Positions 1 to 7,899 of a stretch of 38,537 bases of DNA are shown in pieces; within the stretch, counting starts at the first letter, position 1; each line of letters starts with the position of its first letter. The notes beneath the pieces are model-generated. The model was not told where the DNA came from and did no database searches. It saw only the letters and a list, made by a program, of their open reading frames with translations. Source of the DNA: Desulfocapsa sp. (GTDB taxonomy: Bacteria; Desulfobacterota; Desulfobulbia; Desulfobulbales; Desulfocapsaceae); the NCBI GenBank assembly GCA_013426795.1, contig JACDZF010000009.1, positions 1-38,537 of the forward strand. Direction: 5' to 3'. A program made the translations under genes and the position numbers.

Positions 1-55
1 GTGCCTTACAGATTCTTTCTTGTTCTTTTTACAAGAAAGAATCTGCGAAAGGCAC
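1..55 (-). repeat. Palindromic dispersed repeat, copy A
   Basis: A near-perfect hairpin: a 15-bp perfect stem (CAGATTCTTTCTTGT against its complement) around a 7-nt loop, with an outer GTGCCTT/AAGGCAC closing stem. Read on the minus strand it closely matches 16284-16339, including the asymmetric TTTCG and TAAGG flanks, so this is a dispersed element and not just a terminator. It lies downstream of galE and could also end transcription. I see nothing else recognisable between it and the galE stop. Confidence 0.7.
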
Positions 56-295
56 GTATCCCGTTTATCGGAGCTGGAAGCTCGTGGCAACGAAATCTCA
101 GTCCCCCCGTTCACCATCTCCAAGGCCCCCCAACATTCCAGTAAGTTGGACAATTCCGCGTCAGGATCAGGGGATGATTCGATAAAATTTCCCCAGGATG
201 CGGGCAAACATCCGGCAGCCCGGAGTCGATAAGGGGAACCGGAGAGTCGATGGGTGCCGGACTGGTCAGCGCCCGGCGCACCCTTCTTTCAGGGT

Positions 296-1306
296 TCAGG
301 CGTACCCGCCGGGATTGGCCGACTGCCAGCGCCAGGCATCCTCGCACATCTCTTCGATGCCCTTCTCCGCCTGCCAGCCCAGTTCAGCTTTGGCTTTGCC
401 GGGATCGGCATAACAGGTGGCGATATCACCGGGGCGGCGGGCCGCAATCCGGTATGGCACCTTGCGGCCCGAGGCCTTTTCAAAGGCCTTGACCATATCA
501 AGGACGCTGTAGCCCTTGCCGGTGCCGAGATTATAGATGACCACGCCCGGATTGCTCCGCAATTTTTCGATGACCTTGATATGGCCCCGGGCCAGATCCA
601 CCACATGGATATAATCACGCACGCCGGTACCGTCGGGTGTGGGGTAATCATTGCCAAAGACGCTTAATTCCTGGAGACGACCCACCGCCACCTGGGCCAC
701 ATAGGGCATCAGGTTGTTGGGGATATCGTTGGGGTCTTCACCGATACGGCCGCTGACGTGGGCTCCCACCGGATTAAAATAGCGGAGCAGGCCCACATTC
801 CATGAGCCATCGGCGGTGTGCAGATCCTTGAGAATCTGTTCGACAAAGAGCTTGGAATAGCCGTAAGGATTGGTGGCGGAGAGGGGAAAGTCCTCGGTAA
901 TGGGCACCGTTGCCGGATCACCATAGACCGTGGCGGAGGAGCTGAACACCATATTCCTGACCTCATACTCGGCCATCACCTCACATAAGCTCAGGGTTGC
1001 GGAGATATTGTTGCTGTAGTATTGGAGGGGCATCCGCACCGACTCGCCGACGGCCTTCAGACCCGCGAAATGGATCACGGCCTCGATGGGATGTTCCTGA
1101 AATACGGTATGCAGGCCGGCCCTGTCGCGCAGATCCAGGGTGTAGAGGCTCACCTCCCTGCCGACGATTTCACCGACACGGCGCAGCCCCTCCCTGCTGG
1201 AATTACAGAGATTGTCCACCACCACCACCTCATACCCGGCCGCTAGCAGCTCCAGACAGGTATGACTGCCAACATAGCCAGCCCCGCCGGTCACCAGAAT
1301 CTTCAT
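296..1306 (-). CDS. galE: UDP-glucose 4-epimerase
   Basis: Interconverts UDP-glucose and UDP-galactose in the cytoplasm, supplying galactose for surface polysaccharides. The 336-residue protein has the usual length. It begins with the NAD-binding Rossmann glycine motif GGAGYVG (residues 7-13), carries the short-chain dehydrogenase Ser at about 124 in FSSSATVYG, and the catalytic YxxxK pair at Tyr148 and Lys152. The C-terminal substrate-binding region ([15 protein letters not shown]) is complete. It appears to be the last gene of this minus-strand stretch and is separated from tRNA-Pro by a terminator hairpin, so it probably has its own promoter in 1307-1540, which I could not identify. It is a plausible precursor supplier for the polysaccharide locus at the other end of the window. 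Confidence 0.95.
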   Translation of the reverse strand: MKILVTGGAGYVGSHTCLELLAAGYEVVVVDNLCNSSREGLRRVGEIVGREVSLYTLDLRDRAGLHTVFQEHPIEAVIHFAGLKAVGESVRMPLQYYSNNISATLSLCEVMAEYEVRNMVFSSSATVYGDPATVPITEDFPLSATNPYGYSKLFVEQILKDLHTADGSWNVGLLRYFNPVGAHVSGRIGEDPNDIPNNLMPYVAQVAVGRLQELSVFGNDYPTPDGTGVRDYIHVVDLARGHIKVIEKLRSNPGVVIYNLGTGKGYSVLDMVKAFEKASGRKVPYRIAARRPGDIATCYADPGKAKAELGWQAEKGIEEMCEDAWRWQSANPGGYA

Positions 1307-1539
1307 GCCCAGCTCCTTATATTTGCGCGGATTGAAAGTTGAAGTGCACGGTTTTCAGGTTGTTCAGATATGGGCCGGGGAGTATCCCGGCCCCTTGCAC
1401 GACCAGATAATGGGAGCCCGGATGGGACAAAAAAATTGGGTGATGGCTTGATGCCGCCCCACTCGAGAAATGGATTGGGGTCTTGATACTTCCTGCCGGG
1501 GCTTTTCTGGTATCGGATTGAGTATTCCGCCACCGCCAA

Positions 1540-1578
1540 AACAACAAAAAAGGAGCTACGGAAATGCCGTAACTCCTT
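1540..1578 (-). terminator. Rho-independent terminator after tRNA-Pro
   Basis: On the minus strand a 12-bp stem (AAGGAGTTACGG pairing with CCGTAGCTCCTT, one G-U pair) with a 5-nt loop is followed at once by a T-rich tail. It lies 12 nt beyond the 3' end of the tRNA-Pro gene and fits a tRNA terminator. The rest of the interval between tRNA-Pro and galE (about 1307-1540) shows no gene I can support. Confidence 0.8.
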
Positions 1579-1590
1579 GAATGATTGTAC

Positions 1591-1667
1591 TGGTCGGGAC
1601 GAGAGGATTTGAACCTCCGACCACTTGACCCCCAGTCAAGTGCGCTACCAGACTGCGCTACGCCCCG
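1591..1667 (-). tRNA. tRNA-Pro, anticodon GGG
   Basis: A 77-nt cloverleaf on the minus strand with encoded CCA. The acceptor stem pairs CGGGGCG with CGTCCCG. The anticodon stem CTTGA/TCAAG holds the loop CTGGGGG, giving anticodon GGG. The T arm has the GGTTCAAATCC pattern. It is preceded by a good -35/-10 pair and followed by a terminator hairpin, so it is probably a single-gene transcription unit. Confidence 0.95.
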
Positions 1668-1680
1668 AAATACTTGATCG

Positions 1681-1709
1681 TATGTACCATGGGTTCTTCC
1701 CGCTGTCAA
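1681..1709 (-). promoter_or_regulatory. Sigma-70-type promoter for tRNA-Pro
   Basis: On the minus strand TTGACA (1704-1709) is followed after exactly 17 bp by TACATA (1681-1686), about 13 nt upstream of the mature 5' end of the tRNA. The -35 box is perfect and the -10 box is weak. Confidence 0.6.
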
Positions 1710-1754
1710 TAAAAGGTACGGAACCCCATCAAGAACTGACGATTTTCAACCTGG

Positions 1755-2126
1755 TCAAGTCCTCTTTGTATGATTTCCAGCAATCAGGATGGCTTCCATT
1801 TCACGAAGCCCGTCTTTTATCCGGGCAAGACATCTGGCCGCGTCCTCCACCTCCATCAATTCCGGCTTTCTTTCCATTCCATGGCCGCTTCCAAGGAACT
1901 TTTTCGCTCCGGCAATGGTATATCCCTGTTCATGGAGAAGGGTCTTGATGGTAAAAATCATCTCCACATCTCCCCTTCGATAGAGACGCTGTTGAGAATG
2001 AGGTCGTTTAGGACTGATACCGGGAAACTCAGACTCCCAATACCGAAGGACATGGGTTGCAACCCCGGCCAGTTTGCTCACCTCGCCAATCTTGAAATAA
2101 AGCTTGTCCGGTATCTCTGGTGTCAT
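1755..2126 (-). CDS. MerR-family transcriptional regulator
   Basis: A 123-residue protein with an N-terminal winged helix-turn-helix of the MerR type. The reading [20 protein letters not shown] (about residues 12-31) is the family signature, followed by the [12 protein letters not shown] wing and recognition segment. The short C-terminal part ([11 protein letters not shown], then a helical region to about 117) is too small for a known effector domain and has no Cys metal-binding pattern, so the ligand cannot be inferred. It lies 30 nt downstream of ihfA and is probably cotranscribed with the pheT-ihfA end of the translation operon. Its target is unknown. Confidence 0.85.
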   Translation of the reverse strand: MTPEIPDKLYFKIGEVSKLAGVATHVLRYWESEFPGISPKRPHSQQRLYRRGDVEMIFTIKTLLHEQGYTIAGAKKFLGSGHGMERKPELMEVEDAARCLARIKDGLREMEAILIAGNHTKRT

Positions 2127-2156
2127 CGAAAGGCTGCCCCCATTCCTCGAAAAAAA

Positions 2157-2447
2157 TTACTCGTTAATCTGCTCCCTTAATTTTTTACTGGGACGAAAGG
2201 TGACCATCTGTCGTGATTTAATGGTTATGGCCTCACCGGTTCTCGGATTCCGCCCTCGTCGAGGATGCTTTTCACGCACCGTAAAGGTCCCAAAATGCAC
2301 CAGTTTAATGGATTCAGCATCAAGCAGCGCGGCTTTCATCTGTTCAAGAAAGGCATCAACGAGAGCGGCACAGCTATTCTGGGGATAGCCGAGACGTCCG
2401 GTTATAACCTCGGCCAGTTCTTTACGGGTAAGATTTTCCTTATTCAT
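2157..2447 (-). CDS. ihfA: Integration host factor subunit alpha (HU/IHF family)
   Basis: DNA-bending nucleoid protein of the HU/IHF family, 96 residues. The beta-arm signature GRNPRTGEAITI is clear, and it is preceded by KLVHFGTFTVREKHPR. Its position directly after pheT is the classical location of ihfA, which supports the alpha-subunit call over HU. The start is the ATG at 2447, one base after the pheT stop and behind an AAGGA Shine-Dalgarno within the end of pheT, pointing to translational coupling. The frame stays open further upstream, but that extension overlaps pheT and is not family-like. Confidence 0.92.
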   Translation of the reverse strand: MNKENLTRKELAEVITGRLGYPQNSCAALVDAFLEQMKAALLDAESIKLVHFGTFTVREKHPRRGRNPRTGEAITIKSRQMVTFRPSKKLREQINE

Positions 2448-2448
2448 A

Positions 2449-4893
2449 TCATCCTTCTCTAAGAGTTCCTTTAAACTTGGAGCTGAGCATCTCAACAATT
2501 TTCATGTGAACCTTTTCCACATTCTTTTCGGTCAAGGTCTTCTGGGGAGAGCGATACGTCACCGACAAGGCGACACTCTTCGCCCCAGCCTGAAGCGAAT
2601 CCCCCTGGTACACGTCAAAGACTTCACAACCCTCAATAAGCGGCTCACGGGCCGACAGAACGGCCTCGACCAAATCACCCGCCGCCACATTTTCCGGCAC
2701 CAGCATCGCGATATCACGGCCCACGGAAGGAAAAATCGGCAGAGGCTTAAAAATCCTGGCCACTCCTTTCCCTTGACAAAGGGCGTCGAGATCAAAATCA
2801 AAAAAGAAAACGTCCTGTTTAATCCCGAATTTCCGAAGAACCTCCGGCAGAATTCGGGCAACACAGCCCACTTCCTGCTCCCCGGCTCGTATGGTCAGAC
2901 ATTGCAGAGGGTCACAATGGGGGTCGATCCGGCCCTGTGCGGGAAAAGAAAAGTCCAGCACAGAGGCATCACCCATCCCCCACAATCGAAGCCCTTGCAG
3001 CAGATATTCCACCGCACCCTTGGCATCAAGGAAATCCACCGCCGTTTGTCGGTAATGAAACGGGGAGGCCTCTCCAAACCGATTGCCGCTCAAAACCCCG
3101 GCCAGCCGGGTCTTCTCCAGGGGCTGCTCATTCTCACCCCGGGGGGTAAAAACCTTGCCGATCTCAAATAACTTGATGGCATTCTTCTGAAAATTAAGGT
3201 TGCGCTGGACATTTTCCAGGAGTCCCGGCAGCAGCATACTCCGCATCACCGACTGGTCGTCGCTGAGGGGATTGAGCAGCCGAACCAGACGGCAGCGGGG
3301 ATCGCCTTCGGGAAGTCCCAGAGCGGGCAGATGTTTTTCCGTGGTAAAACTGTAGTTAATGGCCTCAAAATAGCCGATCCCGGTGAGCAAGTCACCGATT
3401 TTTGACCGGATCATTCGGCTCTGATCCTGTTCCGGATAGCTTAAATGGACGGTGGGCAGGGTCGTGGGAATGGTGTTATACCCCACCAGCCGGGCCACCT
3501 CCTCCACCAGATCCACTTCACGTTCAATATCCACCCGGAATGAAGGAACCCCGACCCAGAGGGTATCAGCATCTTTCTCTTTGCAGCGGAATCCAATGGA
3601 GACCAGGACATCGATAATCTTTTCATGGTTCAAGGGGATGCCAAGCAGCTCGGCAGTCCTGGAGATCCGCAGGACAAGGGTTCTGGGAGGACGTTGCCCA
3701 CCATAGTTATCGACACCGCCGGAGATCGCGACCCCGCCGGCCACTTCACAGAGCAAGCTCACGGCCCGTTCCATGGCCGAAAGACAGCCGCCGGGATCAA
3801 CTCCCCGCTCAAACCGATAGGAGGCCTCGGATGAGAGTTTCAGCTTTCGGGCGGTCTTGCGGATGGAAACCGGATGAAAGCAGGCGCTCTCCAGCAGAAT
3901 AGAGGTGGTCGAATCGCCCACCTCCGAATTCATTCCCCCCATGATTCCAGCTATGGCCACCGGCCGATCGCCGTCACAGATCATCAGCATCTCCGGGTCA
4001 AGCCTTCGGGCAGTTCCATCGAGGGTGGTAAAGTCCAGCTCATCCCCATGGGGATGGCGAACCACAATCCTGCCGCCGGCAAGTTTCTCGAAATCGAAGG
4101 CATGCAGGGGCTGCCCATATTCCATCATCACCAGATTGGTAATATCAACGACATTATTAATGGGCCGCAAGCCTATGGAGAGAAGGCGCTTGCGCAGCCA
4201 CCAGGGGGAAGGAGCGATGGTGACGCCGGTAACCAGCCTTGCTCCGTAGCGGGGACAAAGCGCAGACGATTCAATATCCACTGAAAAGGATGTGCGGGCA
4301 AACTCGATTTCAGCCCTTTCCACGGGCAGAGTCAAGGGCCGGCGGAGAACGCCTGCGACCTCCCGGGCAATCCCGATAACCGAGGCACAGTCGGGACGAT
4401 TGGGGGTCAGATCAACCTCCACCATGGTCTCGTTCAAGCCAAGTTCCTGCAGAAAGGAGTGACCATGGGGGGTTCCCTCGGGCAGTTCCATAATTCCGCT
4501 GTGTCCTGTTCCAAGGCCCAGCTCCCGCTCGGAACAGAGCATTCCGCAAGATTCTATCCCGCGCACCTTTGACTTCTTGATCTTTATCCCGCCCGGCAAT
4601 GTGGTTCCCGGCAGGGCTATGGCCGTGACCAGACCGGGCCGGACATTGGGGGCGCCACAGACTATCTGCAGGGTCTCCGGGCCCACCGCCACCTGGCACA
4701 GACTTAAGTTGTCGGCATCGGGATGGCGTTCCACGGACAGTACCTGTGCGGTTTTAAGGGGCGCCAGTTCCTGGAAAAGCTCCGTCACCGCATCCACCTC
4801 AAGCCCCAGCATGGTCAGATGATCGGCCAACTGGGCAGCGCTGATCCCATCTGTATTTACATACTCATTTAACCAGTCTATGGTAAATTTCAT
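2449..4893 (-). CDS. pheT: Phenylalanyl-tRNA synthetase beta subunit
   Basis: Large subunit of the (alpha-beta)2 synthetase that charges tRNA-Phe; it carries tRNA recognition and the B3/B4 editing domain. The 814-residue protein has full family length. It opens with MKFTIDWLNEYV, then an EMAP-like tRNA-binding fold (CQVAVGPETLQIVCGAPN), the B3/B4 region (RPINNVVDITNLVMMEYGQPLHAFD, about residues 240-265), B5, and a C-terminal anticodon-binding FDX domain ending near TEKNVEKVHMKI. The gap from pheS is about 93 nt and ends in a T-rich stretch next to a small 5-bp hairpin (about 4929-4945), so some internal regulation of pheT is possible. Confidence 0.97.
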   Translation of the reverse strand: MKFTIDWLNEYVNTDGISAAQLADHLTMLGLEVDAVTELFQELAPLKTAQVLSVERHPDADNLSLCQVAVGPETLQIVCGAPNVRPGLVTAIALPGTTLPGGIKIKKSKVRGIESCGMLCSERELGLGTGHSGIMELPEGTPHGHSFLQELGLNETMVEVDLTPNRPDCASVIGIAREVAGVLRRPLTLPVERAEIEFARTSFSVDIESSALCPRYGARLVTGVTIAPSPWWLRKRLLSIGLRPINNVVDITNLVMMEYGQPLHAFDFEKLAGGRIVVRHPHGDELDFTTLDGTARRLDPEMLMICDGDRPVAIAGIMGGMNSEVGDSTTSILLESACFHPVSIRKTARKLKLSSEASYRFERGVDPGGCLSAMERAVSLLCEVAGGVAISGGVDNYGGQRPPRTLVLRISRTAELLGIPLNHEKIIDVLVSIGFRCKEKDADTLWVGVPSFRVDIEREVDLVEEVARLVGYNTIPTTLPTVHLSYPEQDQSRMIRSKIGDLLTGIGYFEAINYSFTTEKHLPALGLPEGDPRCRLVRLLNPLSDDQSVMRSMLLPGLLENVQRNLNFQKNAIKLFEIGKVFTPRGENEQPLEKTRLAGVLSGNRFGEASPFHYRQTAVDFLDAKGAVEYLLQGLRLWGMGDASVLDFSFPAQGRIDPHCDPLQCLTIRAGEQEVGCVARILPEVLRKFGIKQDVFFFDFDLDALCQGKGVARIFKPLPIFPSVGRDIAMLVPENVAAGDLVEAVLSAREPLIEGCEVFDVYQGDSLQAGAKSVALSVTYRSPQKTLTEKNVEKVHMKIVEMLSSKFKGTLREG

Positions 4894-4986
4894 GACATTC
4901 TATAATCTGTAAAAAAAGAAAAAGATACTGGCCAGCGGGCGGCCACTCCCCGGAGACGGAAGGAAAAACTTCTGCTTACGAACCCA

Positions 4987-6162
4987 TCAAAACTGGGAAA
5001 GAAACCGCAGATCATTCTCGTAGTAGAGGCGGATATCATTAATCCCGTACTTGAGCATGGCAATACGTTCAATCCCCAGACCAAAGGCAAACCCGCTATA
5101 CAACTCGGGATCGTAGCCCACCATCCGAAACACCTCGGGATCAATCATGCCGGCCCCCAGAATCTCAAGCCACCCGGTCTGCTTGCAAACCCGGCAGCCG
5201 GTTCCCCCACACATCACACAGGCGATATCCACCTCGGCGCTGGGTTCGGTAAAGGGGAAAAAACTGGGACGAAAGCGCAAGGGGAGGTCCTTGTCAAACA
5301 TCTTCTGGGTAAAAACGGTGAGAATTCCCTTGAGATCGGCAAAAGAGACCTTGGTGTCGACGAGAAAGCCTTCCACCTGATGAAACATCGGGGTATGGGT
5401 GATGTCGGAATCACAACGGTAGACCTTGCCAGGCGCGATAACCCGCAAGGGGGGCTGCTGATTTTCCATGATCCTGGCCTGCATTGGAGAAGTGTGGGTG
5501 CGCAGGAGAATGGACTCACTGACGTAAAAGGTGTCGTGCATGTCTCGGGCCGGATGATGGGCAGGAATATTCAGGGCCTCAAAATTATAGTAATCATGCT
5601 CCACGTCGGGACCTTCGGCCACCGAAAATCCCAGCGCCTCAAAAATACCGCAGACCTCAGCCATAATCTGGGTTACCGGATGCAAGCGGCCCCGCTCAGG
5701 AACCCTTCCCGGCAGGGACAGATCGACAAACCCCGGGCCCTGTCCTCCGGCGCTGTCGACCAGGGCAGCCTTTTTTGCCTCAAAGCATTTTTCTATCTCC
5801 GCCTTGACCCTATTTGCCAACTGGCCAAAGCGTGGTCTCTCTTCAACGGGAATGGTGCCAAGCTGCTGCATAATGGCACTGAACTCGCCCTTGCGCCCAA
5901 GATACTGGATGCGAAAATCTTCCAGTTGTTTTTTGACTTGGTCCAGCGTTCCGTCCCCGGCAATCCGGTCAAATTGCTTCTTCGCTTCTTCCAGCGTTCC
6001 ATCCCCGGCAATCCGGTCAAATTGCTTCTTCGCTTCTTCCAGCGTTCCATCCCCGGCAATCCGGTCAAATTGCTTCTTCGCTTCTTCCAGCGCTCCATCC
6101 CCGGCAATCCGCTCAAGGTGCTTTTTCGCTTGATCAAGCAGGCTGTTTAATTTTTGTTCCAT
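4987..6162 (-). CDS. pheS: Phenylalanyl-tRNA synthetase alpha subunit with expanded N-terminal repeat
   Basis: Catalytic subunit of PheRS, a class II aminoacyl-tRNA synthetase. I chose the ATG at 6162 ([11 protein letters not shown]), giving 391 residues; a start at 6189 adds nine residues without a better ribosome site. The class II core is intact: [10 protein letters not shown], the motif 2 region [18 protein letters not shown], and motif 3 near the C-terminus ([18 protein letters not shown]). The N-terminal tRNA-binding coiled coil carries four tandem 16-residue units of the form [16 protein letters not shown] (about residues 10-73). Removing three of them gives about 343 residues, near the usual family size, so the repeat looks like an expansion of the arm. 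Confidence 0.95.
   Translation of the reverse strand: MEQKLNSLLDQAKKHLERIAGDGALEEAKKQFDRIAGDGTLEEAKKQFDRIAGDGTLEEAKKQFDRIAGDGTLDQVKKQLEDFRIQYLGRKGEFSAIMQQLGTIPVEERPRFGQLANRVKAEIEKCFEAKKAALVDSAGGQGPGFVDLSLPGRVPERGRLHPVTQIMAEVCGIFEALGFSVAEGPDVEHDYYNFEALNIPAHHPARDMHDTFYVSESILLRTHTSPMQARIMENQQPPLRVIAPGKVYRCDSDITHTPMFHQVEGFLVDTKVSFADLKGILTVFTQKMFDKDLPLRFRPSFFPFTEPSAEVDIACVMCGGTGCRVCKQTGWLEILGAGMIDPEVFRMVGYDPELYSGFAFGLGIERIAMLKYGINDIRLYYENDLRFLSQF
5942..6133 (-). repeat. Four 48-bp in-frame tandem repeats within pheS
   Basis: Copies run 5942-5989, 5990-6037, 6038-6085 and 6086-6133. The first three are nearly identical at DNA level, differing for example at one base in the GTTCC(A/G)TCC segment. 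The fourth, nearest the start codon, is diverged. Each encodes 16 residues of charged helix, so copy-number change preserves the frame. Confidence 0.95.
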
Positions 6163-6210
6163 GATTCTCAAGCAATGGAAATTGCCCATTCAACTGCGGT
6201 TAAAAACAAC

Positions 6211-6242
6211 ATGCCGGTTTCGATACGTATCAAAACCGGCAT
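6211..6242 (-). terminator. Attenuator-like hairpin between rplT and pheS
   Basis: A 32-nt palindrome, perfect except for one wobble pair, with arms ATGCCGGTTT and AAACCGGCAT enclosing GATAC/GTATC. On the minus strand it is followed by GTTGTTTTTAA, which fits an intrinsic terminator or attenuator. A short frame just upstream and through the hairpin (GTG start behind GGAAAGGGG, about 22 codons, three Phe codons, ending next to pheS) could act as a leader peptide. In E. coli pheST is attenuated through the pheM leader in this same interval; the parallel is inference. Confidence 0.6.
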
Positions 6243-6277
6243 AAAAAATACACACGTCCCCTTTCCGGGAAAACCTG

Positions 6278-6634
6278 TCAAGCGTTTGCAGTCACGGCTA
6301 CTTTTACCACTTCCGAAAAGGCTGCCGCATCGAGAATGGCCATATTGGAGAGAACCTTCCGATCCAGCTCAATTCCGGCCTTTTTCAAGCCGCCAATCAG
6401 CTGACTGTAACTAATATCATTCATATGGGCACCGGCATTGATACGGGCGATCCAGAGGCGACGGAAATCGCGTTTTTTGGTCCGTCTGTCCCGATAGGCA
6501 TAGACAAGGGCCCGATCCACAGCCTCGGCCGCAGAACGAAACAGACGACTGCGTCCGCCCCTGAAACCTTTGGCCAGCTTTAATACCTTATTTCTTCTTC
6601 TTCGGGCCTTAACCCCTCTTGTCGCACGTGACAT
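6278..6634 (-). CDS. rplT: 50S ribosomal protein L20
   Basis: A 118-residue, strongly basic large-subunit assembly protein that binds 23S rRNA. It starts [20 protein letters not shown], with the long basic N-terminal helix and the globular C-terminal domain ([33 protein letters not shown]) both intact. The ATG at 6634 is preceded by AAGGAG at good spacing. In related operons L20 also acts as a translational autorepressor of rpmI-rplT. About 140 nt separate it from rpmI. Confidence 0.98.
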   Translation of the reverse strand: MSRATRGVKARRRRNKVLKLAKGFRGGRSRLFRSAAEAVDRALVYAYRDRRTKKRDFRRLWIARINAGAHMNDISYSQLIGGLKKAGIELDRKVLSNMAILDAAAFSEVVKVAVTANA

Positions 6635-6775
6635 TTTCTACTCCTTATCGGCTCATCCGGCTTTGTCATCCATGATTGGAGAGACAAAAGCTACGACCAA
6701 AATATTGAAAGTGTTTTGTAAAAGATACTCTTGAACGGTGGATCATCTCAGGGAAACAGTCCACCGAACTCCATA

Positions 6776-6973
6776 CTACATATATGGCAAAATCCGGCGG
6801 ATTCCCTTGATATCAGTGCTGTCAACCAGCCCGGATTTTCTCAGATTCCGCTTTCTCTTGGTGGACTTTTTGGTCAGAATATGGCTGGTAAAGGCCTTGG
6901 AACGTTTAATCTTTCCTGATCCGGTGAGCTTGAAACGCTTGGCCGCTCCCCGCTTTGTTTTCATTTTTGGCAT
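6776..6973 (-). CDS. rpmI: 50S ribosomal protein L35
   Basis: A 65-residue basic ribosomal protein of standard size. [20 protein letters not shown] is the family N-terminus, followed by [20 protein letters not shown]. The start has a strong AAAGGAG site. It follows infC after about 210 nt, longer than usual, and that gap contains a hairpin that may tune expression of the ribosomal protein pair. Confidence 0.98.
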   Translation of the reverse strand: MPKMKTKRGAAKRFKLTGSGKIKRSKAFTSHILTKKSTKRKRNLRKSGLVDSTDIKGIRRILPYM

Positions 6974-7027
6974 AATCCTGCTCCTTTACACTTCCTATAG
7001 ATTTCTGACGATTTTCCATATAAAACC

Positions 7028-7056
7028 GACGCGAACGAATGAGCTTCCTTCGCGTC
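7028..7056 (-). terminator. Hairpin in the infC-rpmI spacer
   Basis: An 8-bp perfect stem (GACGCGAA/TTCGCGTC) with a 13-nt loop. On the minus strand it is followed by GGTTTTAT, so it could be a weak terminator, an attenuator, or a target for L20 autoregulation. No other gene-like content is seen in this spacer. Confidence 0.4.
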
Positions 7057-7185
7057 AGCTTCTTTTACCGTTTTATCATCCCGATGACGACAACAATTTT
7101 ACGACGGTGCGAAAAAATACGCCGGCTTACATTCAAGTTTTTTAAAATTCCGGGAAACAATCAAATCAATTTCTTCCTACAAATC

Positions 7186-7731
7186 TCACGCCTTGGGGCC
7201 GACAAACATCACCAGCTGGCGGCCTTCCATCTTTGGTTCCTGGAGGATAACGGCATCCGCCTCGAGGGCTGCGGCAATCTTTCGCATGGCATCGAGTCCG
7301 ATGGTCTGACTATAAACAATTTCACGGCCACGAAAACGCATGGTGAGCTTCACCTTGTTTTTCTGCTGGAGAAATTTAATAACACTTCTGATCTTGAAAT
7401 TCAAATCATGATCATCGGTCTTGGGTCGGAATTTAATTTCCTTGGTCTCAACGGTTGTCTGTTTCTTTTTAGCTTCCTGTTCTTTTTTTGCCTGTTCGTA
7501 ACGAAACTTGTCGTAATTCATTATCCGGCAAACAGGTGGATCAGCATTTGCTGAAACCTCGACTAAATCAAGGCCGTCATTTTCGGCGATCTTCCGCGCT
7601 TCTTCGACGGTTACAACACCCAACTGACTGCCATCACCGCCAATGAGCCGCACCTGAGGATGTCGAATCATTTCATTGATATTGGCCTTTACTTCACGTT
7701 GGACCGGGGCTTTTTTTCCTCTTGGGTTAAT
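7186..7731 (-). CDS. infC: Translation initiation factor IF-3 (probable ATT start)
   Basis: Binds the 30S subunit and monitors initiator tRNA and start-codon selection. The 181-residue protein has both IF-3 domains: the N-terminal part with VRLIGGDGSQLGVV and DLVEVSANADPPVCRIMNYDKF, the lysine-rich linker, and the C-terminal domain with KEIKFRPKTDDHD and MRFRGREI. I place the start at the ATT codon at 7731 because GGGAGG lies seven bases before it and the resulting N-terminus (MNPRGKKAPVQREVKAN) fits the family. Upstream GTG (7776) and ATG (7749) codons lack a properly spaced ribosome site. A non-AUG start is the known basis of IF-3 autoregulation in E. coli. Confidence 0.93.
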   Translation of the reverse strand: MNPRGKKAPVQREVKANINEMIRHPQVRLIGGDGSQLGVVTVEEARKIAENDGLDLVEVSANADPPVCRIMNYDKFRYEQAKKEQEAKKKQTTVETKEIKFRPKTDDHDLNFKIRSVIKFLQQKNKVKLTMRFRGREIVYSQTIGLDAMRKIAAALEADAVILQEPKMEGRQLVMFVGPKA

Positions 7732-7899
7732 ATCTCTACCTCCCTGCATATAGGAACTGAATAACGAGACAGACACACCTTATTTCTTGATGACTTCTGA
7801 GTCGCTGCAACCAAAAAATCTCATCATCTCAAAGGCTAAGGCAAACAAACATGATGAAACTGCGGGGGCGGCAACGACCTGACCCATCAGCCACGGCCC

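Noticed and set aside
1317-1709. Minus-strand 130-codon frame
   Set aside because: It reads straight through the tRNA-Pro gene, so it is a tRNA shadow.
5380-6150. Long open frame (256 codons) on the plus strand, antisense to pheS
   Set aside because: It lies wholly within the well-supported pheS gene; its repeats are just the antisense of the pheS repeats and it shows no domain.
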